Source: Macrotis lagotis
Lineage: Eukaryota > Chordata > Mammalia > Peramelemorphia > Peramelidae
Assembly: GCF_037893015.1 (NCBI RefSeq)
Contig: NC_133661.1
Span: 244,973,503-245,037,502 of the forward strand
Direction of reading: 5' to 3'
DNA length: 64,000 nt
In this document: positions 1 to 10,897 of the stretch, one piece after another
Layout: each line of letters begins with the position of its first letter
How positions within the stretch are numbered: the stretch's first letter is position 1
Translations under genes and position numbers: made by a program
Notes under the pieces: generated by a model
The model's database searches: none
What the model was told of the DNA's origin: nothing
Seen by the model: only the letters and a program-made list of their open reading frames with translations

Positions 1-127
1 CAAGCAAGTCTATATTCATGGGGGGAGGGGTATTTTGTTTACTCTTAAACAAGAATATTTTATTAATGTAAAAAAAACATTTGTACAAAATGAGAATTAA
101 AAAAATAAATAAAATAAATAAAAAAAG
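1..127 (+). mobile_element. HAL1 3' end, cut by window edge
   Basis: This matches the last bases of the HAL1 copies at 13245-13391 and 25845-25988: a tract reading TATATTCATGGGGG, then GTATTTTGTTTACT, then AAGAATATTTTATTAATG and an A-rich tail. The CAAGTCTAT wording is closest to the young subfamily. The rest of the element lies to the left of the window. Confidence 0.8.
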
Positions 128-425
128 AAGGACCAGCTTCCAATGCAGGTCTCCTCCATAATGCCTTCCCTGATATCACCCACACAAAAGTTATCGCCAC
201 ATCCTCAGATTCTCATAATAGTTTTTTTTAAATCCCTCATATGAAACTATATTCTATTTCATATTATAATTATTTGAGAACATGTTTTATCTCCGGGAAT
301 AAATTCTAAATTTGCTCAAGTCAAGGATTATGTCCTACTTAGATCTGAGTCTCACCAATACCTAGCACTGTGGTCTGAAAGTACCAGGTGTTCAGTAAGT
401 GTTTGATAAATTAATGAAATCTATG
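128..425 (+). mobile_element. Ancient L2 LINE 3' end (probable)
   Basis: Degraded words typical of an L2 tail are present: ATGCCTTCCCTGAT near 160, then CAAGGATTATGTCC, TAGCACTGTGGTC, and TTCAGTAAGTGTTTGATAAA at the end. This is from memory of the L2 consensus; divergence is high and the boundaries are approximate. Confidence 0.45.
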
Positions 426-890
426 AAAGACTTGGAGATAAGGACCTGAAACCAAGTATTAATAATCTTATTTCCTTTTTTTAAATGGTTATGCAAATTC
501 ACAATACAATATTGAAATTAATAGCATTATTAAAACCTTTACTCCAATTATAATTTGATGAAATTATAAATTAATAAATTCTACAAATTACATACAAATT
601 AACCATTGACTAGATCATTATCTGACTCCCCTAGGGCTGGGCAGAGAATTGAAAGGAAAGAGTCTGGAGAAGGGAGAGGATTGGGGGAAGGAAGGGAATG
701 AGAAATACGGTAAAAACAAGGCACAGTAAATGGGGAAGGCTAAGAAGTTATAAGAATACTTATATAATTTCAAATATCTTTTAACACAGGGGGAAGTGCA
801 GATCCTAGAACCCAATTTCATCAATATTAAGTATTTGGAAAACCTCCTGCCCACTCCAACCTCTAAAACAACCCTATATTTATAATCATT
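426..890. other. No recognised feature
   Basis: AT-rich DNA, purine-rich from 650 to 740. No open frame with a recognisable family and no clear repeat. Confidence 0.5.
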
Positions 891-904
891 AAGAAGTCAG
901 GAAT

Positions 905-3593
905 TTGATGGGGGCAAAGTCAAAATAGCATGAAGACAGGAATTCTGGGAAATTCATTGCTCAAAAATTTACAGAAGTCATCAAATTATGACTAGCCAAA
1001 ATTTAGAGGGCCAGAACCCACAGAAAGACTGAGTGATACAATTTCCTAGTCCAAGACAACTTAGAAATTCCACGAGAAAGTTCTATTCCACTGGGACTTG
1101 GGGCTAGAAAAAGCCACAGTGTAGCACAGCTGGGCCAGACACCTGGGTCCATGGCAGAAAGGGCCATTTACAAACCTACTGTCTGCAGAGCCACCAGGAA
1201 CAGCTTGAAGGGCTGCCACACCTGAGTGATTGGTAAGAGGAAAGCCAGACCCAGAGCAGCCTGCGGTGAGAATCTGCAACAAGAATTGGCAAAGCCACCC
1301 AGCACTTCCAGAGCTCCTAGCTCCCAGGTCAGGCGAAACTGCAGAGGTCTCTCTGCTCTCCCTGGGGCAAGACTCAACTGTTTTCCACATTCAGATCCAA
1401 GTTGCAGTTTGGGTCCCCACAATGCCACCGTAACTGAGCAGGGACCCTGCTCACAGATCTGGGGCAGAGGGGAGGGCCTCAACAAAAGCAAGAGAGCAGT
1501 CAGAGCCTCTCATAAGACTTTGGAGTAATTAAGGTCCCTAAAGGCTGAGGAAATGAGCAAACAACACAAAAAGAAGAAACTGACTATAGAAAATTATGTT
1601 GGTCCCATGGAATATTCAGAAGATGACAAAATCAAAGTTTCTGTATCCAAAACCTCCAAAAGAAATAGAAAATGGGCTCAGGCTATGGATGAGCTCAAAA
1701 AAGACTTTAAGAAGCAATTGAGGGAGAAAATGAAAAATTGGGAGGAGAAATGAGAGTGATGCAGATAAATCACAAAAACCAAGTCAGCAGGTTGGTGAAA
1801 GAAATACAAAAAATACTGAAGAAAGTAATATATGTAAAAAAAGAAAATAACATATTAAAAACCAGTTTTGGCCATATTAAAAAAGGATCCCAAATGAGGA
1901 GAGGAATGCCTTAAAATGCAGAATTGACCAGCTGGAAAAGGAGATAAAAGAAAAGCTCTCTGAAGAAACTACCTCATTCAAATGCAGAATGGAATTAAAG
2001 GAAGTTGATGACTTTGCAAGAACTCAGAAAGAAATAAGACTATATCAAAAAAAATTAGAAGAAAATGTAAAATATCACTGGAAAATGAACTGACTTTGAA
2101 AACAGATCTAGAAGAGATAATTTAAAAATTATTGGACTGCCTGAAAGTCAAGAATAGGAAAAGAGCCTAGATTTATTTTTCAAGTAATAATACAGAAAAA
2201 TTGCCCTGAGACCCTAGAAGCAGAGGATAAAATAGATTGAGGGAATTCACCAGTCACCTCCTGAAAGAAATCCAAAAAGAAAAACCTTCAGGGATATTAA
2301 AGCCAAATTCCAAAAATCCCAAATCAAAGTGAAAATACTAAAAGCTTCCAGAAACAAACAATTCAATGATCATGGCTCCATAGTCAGGATTACACAGGAT
2401 CTGGCAGCATCTACATTAAGGGCTCATAGGGATTGGAATATGATATTCTAGAAGGCAAAAGATCTTGGTTTACAACCGAGAATCAACTATCCAGCAAAAC
2501 TGAACATCCTCTTTCAGGGGAAAAGATGGATTTTCAATGAGACAGAGGACTTTCAAACTTTCCTATTGAGATGACCAGAGCTGAATAGAAAGTTTGATCT
2601 CTAAGTACAGGACTCAGGTGAACCTTAGAGGGAGTGGAAGAGATGGACTAACTATGAGGAACTTGATGATGTTGAACTGCTTGTATTCCTGCATGGGAAG
2701 AAGATATTGATAACTCATGTGAACTTTCTCATTTATTAGAGCTGTTAGAAGGAGCATATATAGACAGGACATAGGAAGGAGCAGAATATAATGGTAGGAT
2801 GTGGTAAAGGGATAGAGTCAATGTGTGATAAAGTAAAGTACTGGGAGGAAGAGAAAGGACAGGAAGAAGGAGCTAAGATATTTCACATAAGAGTCAAGAA
2901 AAAGGTTTACAATGGAGTCCAAAGGGAGTAGGCAAGGGGGAATGAGTGAGCCTTCATTCACATTAGAAATGGTTCAGAGAGGAAATAACCCACACACTTA
3001 ATAGGGTATATAAAGCTATCTTACCCTAGAGAAAAATGAGACAAAAGGAATAGTATAAGGGAGAATGGGGGGGAGAGGGGTGGAGTAGGTGATAGAAGAG
3101 AGGGAAGATTGTGGGACAGGGTACTCAGATACAACACACTTCTGAATAGGGACAGGATGAAAGGAGATAGAAAATGGAATAGATGAGAGTGGGAAAGAAT
3201 AGAGTGGAGGGAAATACTGCTAGTGATAGCAACTATGTGAAAAATATTGAAGTAACTTCTCTGGTGGTTATGTTGGAGAAGGCAACTCATCCCAGACAGA
3301 AAGCCATTGGAATCTGAACACAAACTGAATTATTGCATGAAATTCAAAACAAAACAAAAAAAATTTTTAAATCAAACAAAAAAAAGAAAAATATTGAAGT
3401 AACTTCTATGGTGACTATGATGAGGAAGGCAATTCATCCCAAAGACAAAGCCATTGTAATCTGAACACAGAATGGAGTACACTCTTTTGTCTCTCATTAT
3501 TCTTGAGATTTCTCATCTTTTTTGAGGGGGAGGGAGGTTTATGATTACTCTCACAACAAGATTATTATAATAATATAAAATAAACAATAAAAA
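905..3593 (+). mobile_element. HAL1 (half-L1), old near-full-length copy
   Basis: The layout is a 5' UTR (about 905-1552), a decayed ORF1 (from 1553) and a 3' UTR ending in the HAL1 tail (GATTACTCTCACAACAAG, then ATAAAATAAACAATAAAA) with no ORF2 between. The 5' UTR aligns in words with the younger copy at 10151 (AGAACCCACA, CCAGTTGCAG-like tract). The 3' UTR lacks all three antisense SINE modules found in younger copies, so this is an older subfamily. A possible imperfect TSD is AAGAAGTCAG (891-900) against AAGAAGGCAG (3594-3603). Decay and the plain 3' UTR both argue that this is the oldest long HAL1 here. Confidence 0.8.
1553..2610 (+). pseudogene. HAL1 ORF1 remnant (L1 ORF1p-like RNA-binding protein)
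   Basis: The start ATG gives MSKQHKKKKLTIENY, the same N-terminus as the HAL1 ORF1 at 10898 (MSKQRNKKKTIEKYF). The first frame runs 66 codons to a stop at 1753. Homology then continues in shifting frames through a coiled-coil region, the NLKIIGLPES-like RRM stretch near 2125 and the C-terminal NYPAKLNILFQGKRW-like stretch near 2485-2530. L1 ORF1p is a trimeric, coiled-coil, RNA-binding nucleic-acid chaperone that coats L1 RNA. This copy carries several frameshifts and stops and cannot encode it. Confidence 0.8.
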
Positions 3594-3737
3594 AGAAGGC
3601 AGAAGGCAGAAAAGTGGGAGACTGAAATTTTTCTTCAACAGTTCAAATCTCACTTTCTACTCTCTCTACCTAGAAATCAGATAAGACAACATTATTTCAT
3701 TTGAGTAAAAGAGTATCATGAAGAACCATTTTTTAAA

Positions 3738-3851
3738 AGTACAATCAGGTTTAAGAGACTTGTACAGGGTAATACAAGTAGTGTCTAACTCTGGATTTGA
3801 ACTCAGGTCCTCCAGCCTGGTGCTCTATCCACTAATCCACCTAGTAGCCCA
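3738..3851 (-). mobile_element. Old marsupial tRNA-derived SINE
   Basis: Read on the minus strand, it begins GGGCTACTAGGTGG, has an A-box-like AGTGGATAGAGCACC and a B-box GAGTTCAAATCC, and ends in a diverged AAGTCTCTTAAACC. It is more diverged than the common family copies. Confidence 0.7.
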
Positions 3852-4017
3852 AAGGAGAACTCCTAAAACTTTAACTATTCTTGGTGCCTAGATAGAACCA
3901 GAAAGATGAAGTAAAGAATTTGAAAGCAACAGAAATTTCCCCCTGCTCAAAAATATTTTACCAAATGAATGTTGCTCATTAGAAGCTTATAATCTCCTTT
4001 TAAAAGATACCAATTGG

Positions 4018-4161
4018 GGGTGGCTAGGTGGCGCAGTGGATAAAGCACCAGCCCTGGAGTCAGGAGTACCTGGGTTCAAATCCAGTCTCAAACACTTAAT
4101 AATTATCTAGCTGTGTGGCCTTGGGCAAGCCACTTAACCCCATTTGCCTTGCCAAAAAAAA
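4018..4161 (+). mobile_element. Marsupial tRNA-derived SINE
   Basis: Near-consensus copy: A box TGGCGCAGTGG, B box GGGTTCAAATCC, tail TTTGCCTTGCC plus A-run. It is flanked by a perfect 16-bp TSD AAAAGATACCAATTGG at 4002-4017 and 4162-4177, so insertion was by L1-type target-primed reverse transcription. Confidence 0.95.
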
Positions 4162-4868
4162 AAAAGATACCAATTGGCCAGGGGCTATGGAAATCCAAGA
4201 AATTTTGACACCTGAAATCATCTCAGAAAAGCCACTCCATTGAGAATTTCAGATAGTCTTCATTATGAACCATAACCTCCCTTAAACCATTTTAGGTAGG
4301 GAGATGTGCAATTTAATCAGAAAAATCTCTGTTTCCTCCAAGGAAGACCCAGTAATCTCCCTTTTACCATTCTCTAGGACCTGTGTGCCTATTACTGAGT
4401 TCTTCTAAAGTAAGGGATCTTAATCTGTTATCTATGAATCCCCAAGGGGTCTGAAGATAGTTTTCAGAAGAAGTCTGTGAACTTAAATCGGGGATAAAAT
4501 GGCATCAATATTGTCACTAACCTCTAATTGAAAATTAGCATTTCCTTCAATCATGAAGGTAGGCAACAAACCACTGGAGAATTAACATTAATTGTGTCAT
4601 AACTTGAAAGCACAGATGTTTTCATAACACTTTTACAAATATTATAGATTTCTCAAAAAATCATTTATGCTCATCACTATTTTAAACGTCTGTAGTTTTT
4701 AGATCGGCTGTAAAATTTATTATTACATAATTAAATATTAAAATATTTTAAAAACTAATTTTTAATATAATAGATTCTATTGCAATCTCATGTGAATTAT
4801 TTTATGCATTAAAGCTATCATTTAGGGAAGGGAATTTAAAGATTTCAAAAGCCTGACAAAACTCAATG

Positions 4869-5051
4869 CGGGGCGGGGGGCGGGGGGGCTAGGTGGCAGC
4901 TAGGTGGCGGAGTGGATAAAGCACTGGCCCTGGAGTCAGGAGTACCTGGGTTCAAATCAGCTCTCAGACACTCAATAATTACCTAGCTGTGTGGCCTTGG
5001 GCAAGCCACTTAATCCCATTTGCCTTGCAAAAACCTAAAAAAAAAAAAAAA
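4869..5051 (+). mobile_element. Marsupial SINE with duplicated head
   Basis: Full-length SINE ending GCAAAAACCT plus A-run. The first few bases are repeated (GGCTAGGTGG, CAGCTAGGTGG) after a G-rich run at 4868-4888. A TSD is likely, AAAACTCAATG before and AAAACTCAAATG after. Confidence 0.88.
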
Positions 5052-5054
5052 ACT

Positions 5055-5488
5055 CAAATGGGGGAAAAAGGGTATAATAACCAAATTCACTGAGATACCT
5101 CATTGTTAAGCATATATTCCAAGGAGATAAGTGACAAAAAGACCTCTCAGTCACCAAATATTTATAGTAACATTTTTTATTCTAACAAGAAAGTAGAAAA
5201 AAATTCAATGCCCATTAATTAGGGAATGTCTAAATAAACTGTAATATATGAATAAAATAGAAAATTAATATGTCATGAAGAACAATGCATGTAATTAATA
5301 GAGACAAATGAAAAACTTATCAACTAATGCAAACTGATGCAAAGCCAAAAAAAGCATATAGACAGTGACCTCAAAAATAAGAATGCAAATAACAGAAATA
5401 ATATAACAGACAAAAAGCTATGTTTTGGTTATTTTACTGAGTTCTATTTCTTCTCTTTTTCATTTTTTCTTATGAGAATAGAATTAGA
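5055..5488 (+). mobile_element. Old L1 3' region
   Basis: Wording of the ORF2 3' end of old mammalian L1 is visible: AATGCCCATTAATTAGGGAA near 5210, GAACAATGCATG, then an A-rich 3' UTR. It is strongly diverged; no frame is open. Confidence 0.5.
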
Positions 5489-5618
5489 AACAGCTGGGTG
5501 GTACAGTACAACACCAGCCCTGAAGACAGGACAACCTAAATTCAAATTCAGACTCAGACACTTGATATTTACTAACTATGTGACTTGGAGCAAGTCACTT
5601 AACCTTATCCAAAAAAAT
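5489..5618 (+). mobile_element. Old marsupial SINE
   Basis: Diverged copy: CAGCTGGGTGG head, AACACCAGCCCTG, a B-box-like region ATTCAAATTCAGACTC, ATGTGACTT and CAAGTCACTTAACC. Confidence 0.75.
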
Positions 5619-5639
5619 CAAACAAACAAAATATAATAA

Positions 5640-6035
5640 CATTTGATTCAATGGAAAGGTATAGAAGGAAAAAGACACTGAGAAAAATAGGTGATATAAA
5701 AACATGACAGCAACACACTTCTGAGAAGGGACAGGGTGAAAGGAGAGAAAGAAAAGAATGGGAATGTGGAGAAATAGAATAGAGAGAAATACAATTAACA
5801 ATAGCAACTATGGGGGAAAAAAAGTAGAGCAACTTCCCTGATGGATTTAGAATTAAGAATGCAACCCATCCCAGAGACAGAGTTGATGGTATTCGAACAG
5901 AAATTGAAGTACATTTTTTTCCTCTCACTTTATTTCTCATATGGTTTCTCTATGTTATCAGGGGAGGGGGATTTCTGTTGACTTTAACAAAATTATTGTG
6001 ATATGTGAAAATCAATAAATCATTTGAAATGGCTT
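5640..6035 (+). mobile_element. HAL1 3' UTR fragment, old type
   Basis: Aligns with 3120-3590 of the old HAL1: ACACACTTCTGAGAAGGGACAG, AATAGCAACTATG, ACCCATCCCAGAGACAGAG and GGGGAGGGGGATTTCTGTT, ending in an A-rich tail. The site where module 1 sits in younger copies is uninterrupted here (CAACACACTTCTGAGAAGGG), as is the site of modules 2 and 3. It is 5'-truncated, so it has no ORF1. Confidence 0.75.
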
Positions 6036-6194
6036 TCAAAAACAAAAATCCCTGATATAGTCCTGCATTATCTGGGCCTTACTCCAGTCTTTGATGACCT
6101 TCTATTCATCAAGACTAATAAAGACTAACCCTTCATATGAATTCTTCATAATATGACCTCTCATAGCTGTCACCCAATTGCATTCACAATGGGA

Positions 6195-6197
<3 letters not shown>

Positions 6198-6276
<79 letters not shown>

Positions 6277-6315
6277 AACAGAGACACAGAAAGAGAGACA
6301 CAGAGACACAGAGAA
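6198..6315. repeat. Compound (TG)n(GA)n microsatellite
   Basis: About 19 TG units are followed by about 17 GA units and then imperfect GACA/ACAGAGA repeats. Apparent His/Thr-rich frames on the minus strand are only translations of this. Confidence 0.95.
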
Positions 6316-6317
6316 AT

Positions 6318-6438
6318 GAAGTAATTGTGATTGAGTGTGGCCCAAGGTCACCCAGCTGGTAAGGATCTAAGGTCAAATTTAAACTAAGGTTCTCCTCAAC
6401 TTCAAGGCCAGTGCTCTATCCACATAACCGACCTGTCC
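6318..6438 (-). mobile_element. Old marsupial SINE
   Basis: The plus strand reads GGCCCAAGGTCACCCAGCTGG, AGGTCAAATTTAAACTAAGG and GGCCAGTGCTCTATCCACAT, which is the complement of the SINE body and head. Confidence 0.7.
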
Positions 6439-6479
6439 CAAGTGCTCAGCAGTCTTCACTAAGTAATACAATATATCCC

Positions 6480-6595
6480 AACTGCAGTTTTCTCATCTAA
6501 AAAATAAGAATGACAATGTTTAATCCACCTATCTCCATAGGACTACTAAAGGTAAAAACTGAGAAAAATTATGTTGAGCACTATTAACTATAGAG
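6480..6595 (+). mobile_element. MIR/THER 3' part
   Basis: Contains GCAGTTTTCTCATCTAAAAA, ATCCACCTATCTCC and a GTAAAAACTGAGAAAA stretch, equivalent to the 'tttcctcatctgtaaaatg' half of MIR-type CORE-SINEs. The 5' part is missing or unrecognisable. Confidence 0.45.
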
Positions 6596-6779
6596 AGTAG
6601 AAATAAGAAAACTGAGGAAGCAGAACTTTTAATCACATTTGGCTCATCATTATTCCATAAGTCACACATCCAATCAGGTGTCAAGTATTATTAATTCATT
6701 TGCCATAATATTCCATCCATGTCCTTCCACTCATACTTCCAATAGGTGCTCACCATTTATCCTATGACCTAATTTCTCA

Positions 6780-7060
6780 ATTCAAGTCAGCTCCCTGGAT
6801 CCAGCTTTTCCCTTTACAATTCATCCTTCATAGAGCTGCCACATGATCTACTTAAGGGTATACCTCTGATCATGTCACTCACCTACTCAAAAGGCTCCCT
6901 ATTGTCAAAAGAAAAAAACTACATAATTCTCAGCATGTTATCAATCCCCAGGATTCAAAAACCCAGATCCACTCTACAATTTCAACCTTGTTTCATATTA
7001 TTCTCTATTTCCAACAACTAGTTGTCCTCCTCTTATTTCTCACTACATTCAATCAGGACA
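6780..7060 (+). mobile_element. Ancient L2 LINE segment (probable)
   Basis: Words such as GAGCTGCCACATGATCTACTT, CTGATCATGTCACTCACC and CTCAAAAGGCTCCCTATTG resemble the 3' coding end of L2 as I recall it. Strongly diverged. Confidence 0.45.
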
Positions 7061-7684
7061 CCATTTTCCTGAAAAGTATTATGGCCTCTCAGAAGATCTC
7101 AGAATCATAGATTTAGAACTGGAGGATAACACACAACTATCAGCATCCCCTTTCTCCTTAACTCTTCTTCAGACATGTTATCTCTGTTCTTTCCACAAAT
7201 CACAATCTATACAGATTTATATATATTTATATTCATGTTATGTTCAAACATCACAACCATCCCTTGATGGAAGGAACTGTGGGACTGGTTATCTCTAAAT
7301 TATCATCACACACCAAAATATACATTGTAGATTTTAAACAAAATATTGCTCGACTTCAATTGGATTTAAAATTTTAGAATAGATGCTTCATAACCTACAA
7401 GTCACTTAAATCAGTGGCAGGATTGGGAGTTGCATAGCAAGGTCCCAATGGTCATGGTAGGTATACAACCTCTGGAGACCCACACCCTGGCAATTCAATA
7501 GTAATTCCCTACGTATCTAACTAACCATATGCCTTCTGGAAACCATGATGTATTACTGAATTGATTCGTTGGCAAAGCAGTAGTGGGAATTGCCTACCTA
7601 ACAAGATAGAAAAATTCAATATAGAAAAGAAACTCTAAAAGAACAAATTTCATTCAATAACACAGCAAGAAGATGTTTGGATGC
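7061..7684. other. No recognised feature
   Basis: Mixed-composition DNA with no gene-like frame and no repeat I can name. Confidence 0.4.
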
Positions 7685-7935
7685 AGATTGTAGATATTAT
7701 GTCATTTCACACTTGTGTCTGACTTTTCAGGACATTTGAGATTTTCTTGACAAAGATACTGGAGTCATTTGCTATTTACTTCTCCAACCCATATTCCAAA
7801 AGAGAAAGAGAGGCAAGTGGGTTTGGGGACTTTTATAGGATCACAAGAGTAGTAAGTGTGAGGCTGAATTTGAACTTAGAAAGGTGAGTCTTCATGACTT
7901 CAGACTGGGCAGGCTATGTACTACACCACTAGTTG
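7685..7935 (-). mobile_element. MAR1-type marsupial SINE
   Basis: The plus strand shows the complement of the family's 3' half (CAAAGATACTGGAGTCATTTG, then TATTTACTTCTCCAACCC) followed by the SINE body (GTAGTAAGTGTGAGGCTGAA, TTTGAACTTAG) and head. The same layout recurs at 61432-61625. The family name is from memory. Confidence 0.65.
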
Positions 7936-8177
7936 CTGTCAACTCAGGATGGGTCAATAAATGAGGAGGTGCATTTGAAGCATTCTAACTTGAAAAAAAA
8001 TTCCCTAGTAAAAGAGTATGACAAAGGTCAACCTCCCATGCTCCCAATAATGGAACAGGTACACTTTCTTCTGCCTGTCATTCATTGTTTAACAGAATCA
8101 GAACAGAACCTGGTTCCCCAAATTTATCTCCCATATGTACAAACATAAATTGAACAAACACAATAAGTATTTATTGT

Positions 8178-8215
8178 ATCCACTTCTGAGGAGGGACAGA
8201 GTGAAAGGAGAAAGA
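8178..8215 (+). mobile_element. Short HAL1 3' UTR scrap joined to L1
   Basis: CACTTCTGAGGAGGGACAG and AGTGAAAGGAGAAAG match the old HAL1 3' UTR (compare 5720). It abuts the 5' end of the L1 fragment at 8216, so it may be a chimaera made by template switching or a chance junction. Confidence 0.45.
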
Positions 8216-9800
8216 AATATCTCTTCAATTAAAAACTGTTGGGAAAATTAGAAGTTAGAGAGAGCACTGGCCTTGGAGTCCAGAGTACTTGAGTTCAAAT
8301 CAGGCCTCAGACACTTAATACTTACCTAGCCATGTGGCCTTGGGCAAGCCACTTAACCCCATTGCCTTGCAAAAAAAAAAAAAAATTTAAAAAATTGGAA
8401 GTTAATATGGCACAAACTTGGATTAGACCAACACCTCAAACCCTACACCAAGATAAGATCAAAATGAGTACAAAATTTAGAAACAAAAGACAATATTATA
8501 AGCAAATTTGGAAATCAAGGAATAGTTTATAGTTTGATTATCAGATCTATGGAAAGGGAAGCAGTTTATGACCAAGGAAGAGATGGAGAACATCATTAAA
8601 AACAAAGTAGATGAATTTGAGTACATTAAATTAAAAATCTTTTGCACAAATAAAACCACTGTAACCAAGATCAAAAAAAATGTAGTAAATTGTGAAACAA
8701 TTTTGCAACTAGCATTTCTGACAGAAGATTCATTTCTAAAATATAAAGAAAACTAAGTAAAATTCATAAAAAAAATCATTCTCCAGTTGTCAAATAGTCA
8801 TAGGATATGCAAAGGGAGAATACAAATGAGGAAATCAAAGAAATTCATACTCATATGAAAAAGTGCTCTAAATCATAACAGATTAGAGAAATGCAGCTCT
8901 GATGTACAATCTCAAACCTATCAGATTGGCCAATATGATCAGAAAGGATAATGTTCAATGTTGGAGGGGACTTAAGAAATCTGGGACACTAATATATTAT
9001 TGGTGGAGTGGTAAACCCAATCCAATCTTTCTAGAGAGCAATCTGGAATTATGCACAAAGGGCAATAAAAATGTGAATATGCTTTAATCCAGCAATACCA
9101 CTACTGGATCTATACCCTGTGGGGATCATGGAAAAGGGTAAAAATATCAATTATACAAAACTATTGAGAGTAGCCCAGTTTGTGGTTACAAAGAATTGGA
9201 AATAGAGTGAATGTCCAACAATTAGGGAATGGCTGAACAAAATGTGGTGTATATTGGAAAATTATTGTTCTATTAGAAACCAGGAAGGATGGGATTTCAG
9301 AGAAAACTGGAAAGACTTGCATGAACTGATGCTGAGTGAGATAATCGGAACCAGAAGAACATTGTACACCTTTAACAACAACATGGGATTGATGACCAAC
9401 CTTAATGGACTTGTTCATTCCATCAATACAATAATCAGGGACAATTTTAGAGTACCTGCAACAAAGAATACCCTCTATATTCATAAAAAAGAATTGTGGA
9501 GTTTAAACAAAAACAAAAGTCTATAAACTTCAATGTTTTTAAGTGTCTTACTACATTATCTACTACATAATTTTGTTATCTCTAATATTTTCTCTTCAAA
9601 GATAAGACATCTCTCTCAACACATTCAATTTGGATCAATGTATACAATAGAAACAATGTAAAGACCATCAGACAGCCTTCTATGGGGGAGGGGGGAGGGG
9701 AGGGAGGGCGAAAAATTGTAAAAGTCAAAACATTACAAAAACTTAATATTGTATATAACTGGAAAACAAATAAAATATTAATTTAAAAAATAAAAATAAA
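8216..9800 (+). mobile_element. L1, 5'-truncated: ORF2 3' end plus 3' UTR
   Basis: Colinear with 18697-20100 of the full-length L1: GGAAGTTAATATGGCAC, TCAGATCTATGGAAAGGGAA, AAAAATCTTTTGCACA, then the C-terminal Cys/His region (translated words RKDNVQCWRGLKKSGTLIYYWWSG near 8935) and the 3' UTR GATCAATGTATAC plus a G-rich run at 9685-9710. It is interrupted by a SINE at 8258-8390. ORF2 is broken into short frames; the second cysteine of the CX3C pair reads as leucine. Confidence 0.88.
8258..8390 (+). mobile_element. Marsupial SINE inside L1, 5'-truncated
   Basis: Begins mid-head (GAGAGCACTGGCCTTGGAGTC) and so lacks the A box. The tail is CATTGCCTTGC plus A-run. Near-perfect TSD: AAAATTAGAAGTTA (8244-8257) and AAAATTGGAAGTTA (8391-8404). 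The TSD lies within L1 sequence, so the SINE is the younger of the two. Confidence 0.9.
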
Positions 9801-10050
9801 TTCTATCAAAAAATATCTAGTGTCCTAAAAACATAAAAGGAAATAACAAAGTTTTCATTGAACTTGTAATTTGGAGGTAGATAGAACATCGAAGAAATTT
9901 TTAAAAACTATATTATAAGATAAGGATATTTAGGAAATGAAAAAACTATATGAGGTCTAAAGTGACTGGCAATTGCTAACTATGGGATTCAGGTATCAAT
10001 AGAACTATAGGAGGTAACATTGGAATTCAGCTTTAAATAATAGGGAGGGA

Positions 10051-10075
10051 CTTCCGGCTAAGATGGCGGAGAGAA
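10051..10075 (+). promoter_or_regulatory. L1 5' end with ETS-like and YY1-like motifs
   Basis: The first bases hold CTTCCGG (ETS-type core on one strand) and AAGATGGCGG (YY1-type core). Human L1 has a YY1 site at the same position that fixes the transcription start. By analogy this is the internal promoter's start-site region; function here is inferred. Confidence 0.5.
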
Positions 10076-10897
10076 GACAGGAACAGTTCTAAAGTCTCCT
10101 GATCTCGTCCCCATCTATCACATGAAAAAAACCTCTTAAAAGAAATCCGAGGTGGCAGAGCCAAGATTGCAACAAGAAGGGATCCATTATTAGGAGCTCT
10201 CTGATAAAATTCATCAGCTAAGGACTCTAACTAAACTTTCGAGAGACAGAACCCACAAAGGGTCCCAGTGAGGCAGTTCTCCTACTCAAGGTAACCTGGA
10301 AAAGAGCAGAAAGGCTCTGCTCCCCGGGATTGGAAAGGCGGCCCACCAGAGGGGTGGCCCGCCAGAGCCAAAGAACCTCAGCCTCCCGGAGGCAGCCCCA
10401 AGGCGCTGGGAGTCTCAGCTCACAGCAGCGGGGGAGTCTCCTGCGCTACACCCCGAGGAGCACCGAGCACAAAGTGAGGGAACAGTGGGGGACCTCTGCC
10501 AGAGTGAGCACATGGAGCATAACACTCAGGGCACACAGAGAGCAGCATGGTCTTTCCCCAGCCCTGATCCAGGAAACAGAAGCAGGCGGAGCCCTTAAGC
10601 ATGAGCCCCCAGGGCATGAGCCCATTGAGCTGAGGGAGGGGAGTGAAGAGAGACTGCAGAGCTCAGTCCTCTGCCCCTGGAACTGGACTCTGGGGCTCTG
10701 ACCACACTCAGATCCTGATCGCAGTCTAGGCCCTCCAATAGAACAGCAGGGCCCCCTCCACCTCAGCCCTGTGGCAGAGGGGGGTGCATATGGACATTCA
10801 CAGAAGAGGAGGGAGGACAGAGCCTCATACACTGAGACCTTTGTGGGAATGTCCCAAAAGCTCAAGAAACACTCCAAACCAGGCCCAGGCTGGGAAA

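Noticed and set aside
1061-1528. Overlapping frames of 67-109 codons on both strands
   Set aside because: They lie in the GC-richer HAL1 5' UTR, overlap in several frames and match no protein family; the same holds for 10330-10877 and 23121-23408.
6102-6376. Minus-strand frames with Ser-Leu and His-Thr runs
   Set aside because: They are translations of the TG/GA microsatellite; likewise 49038-49418 and the (AC)n frames near 52700.
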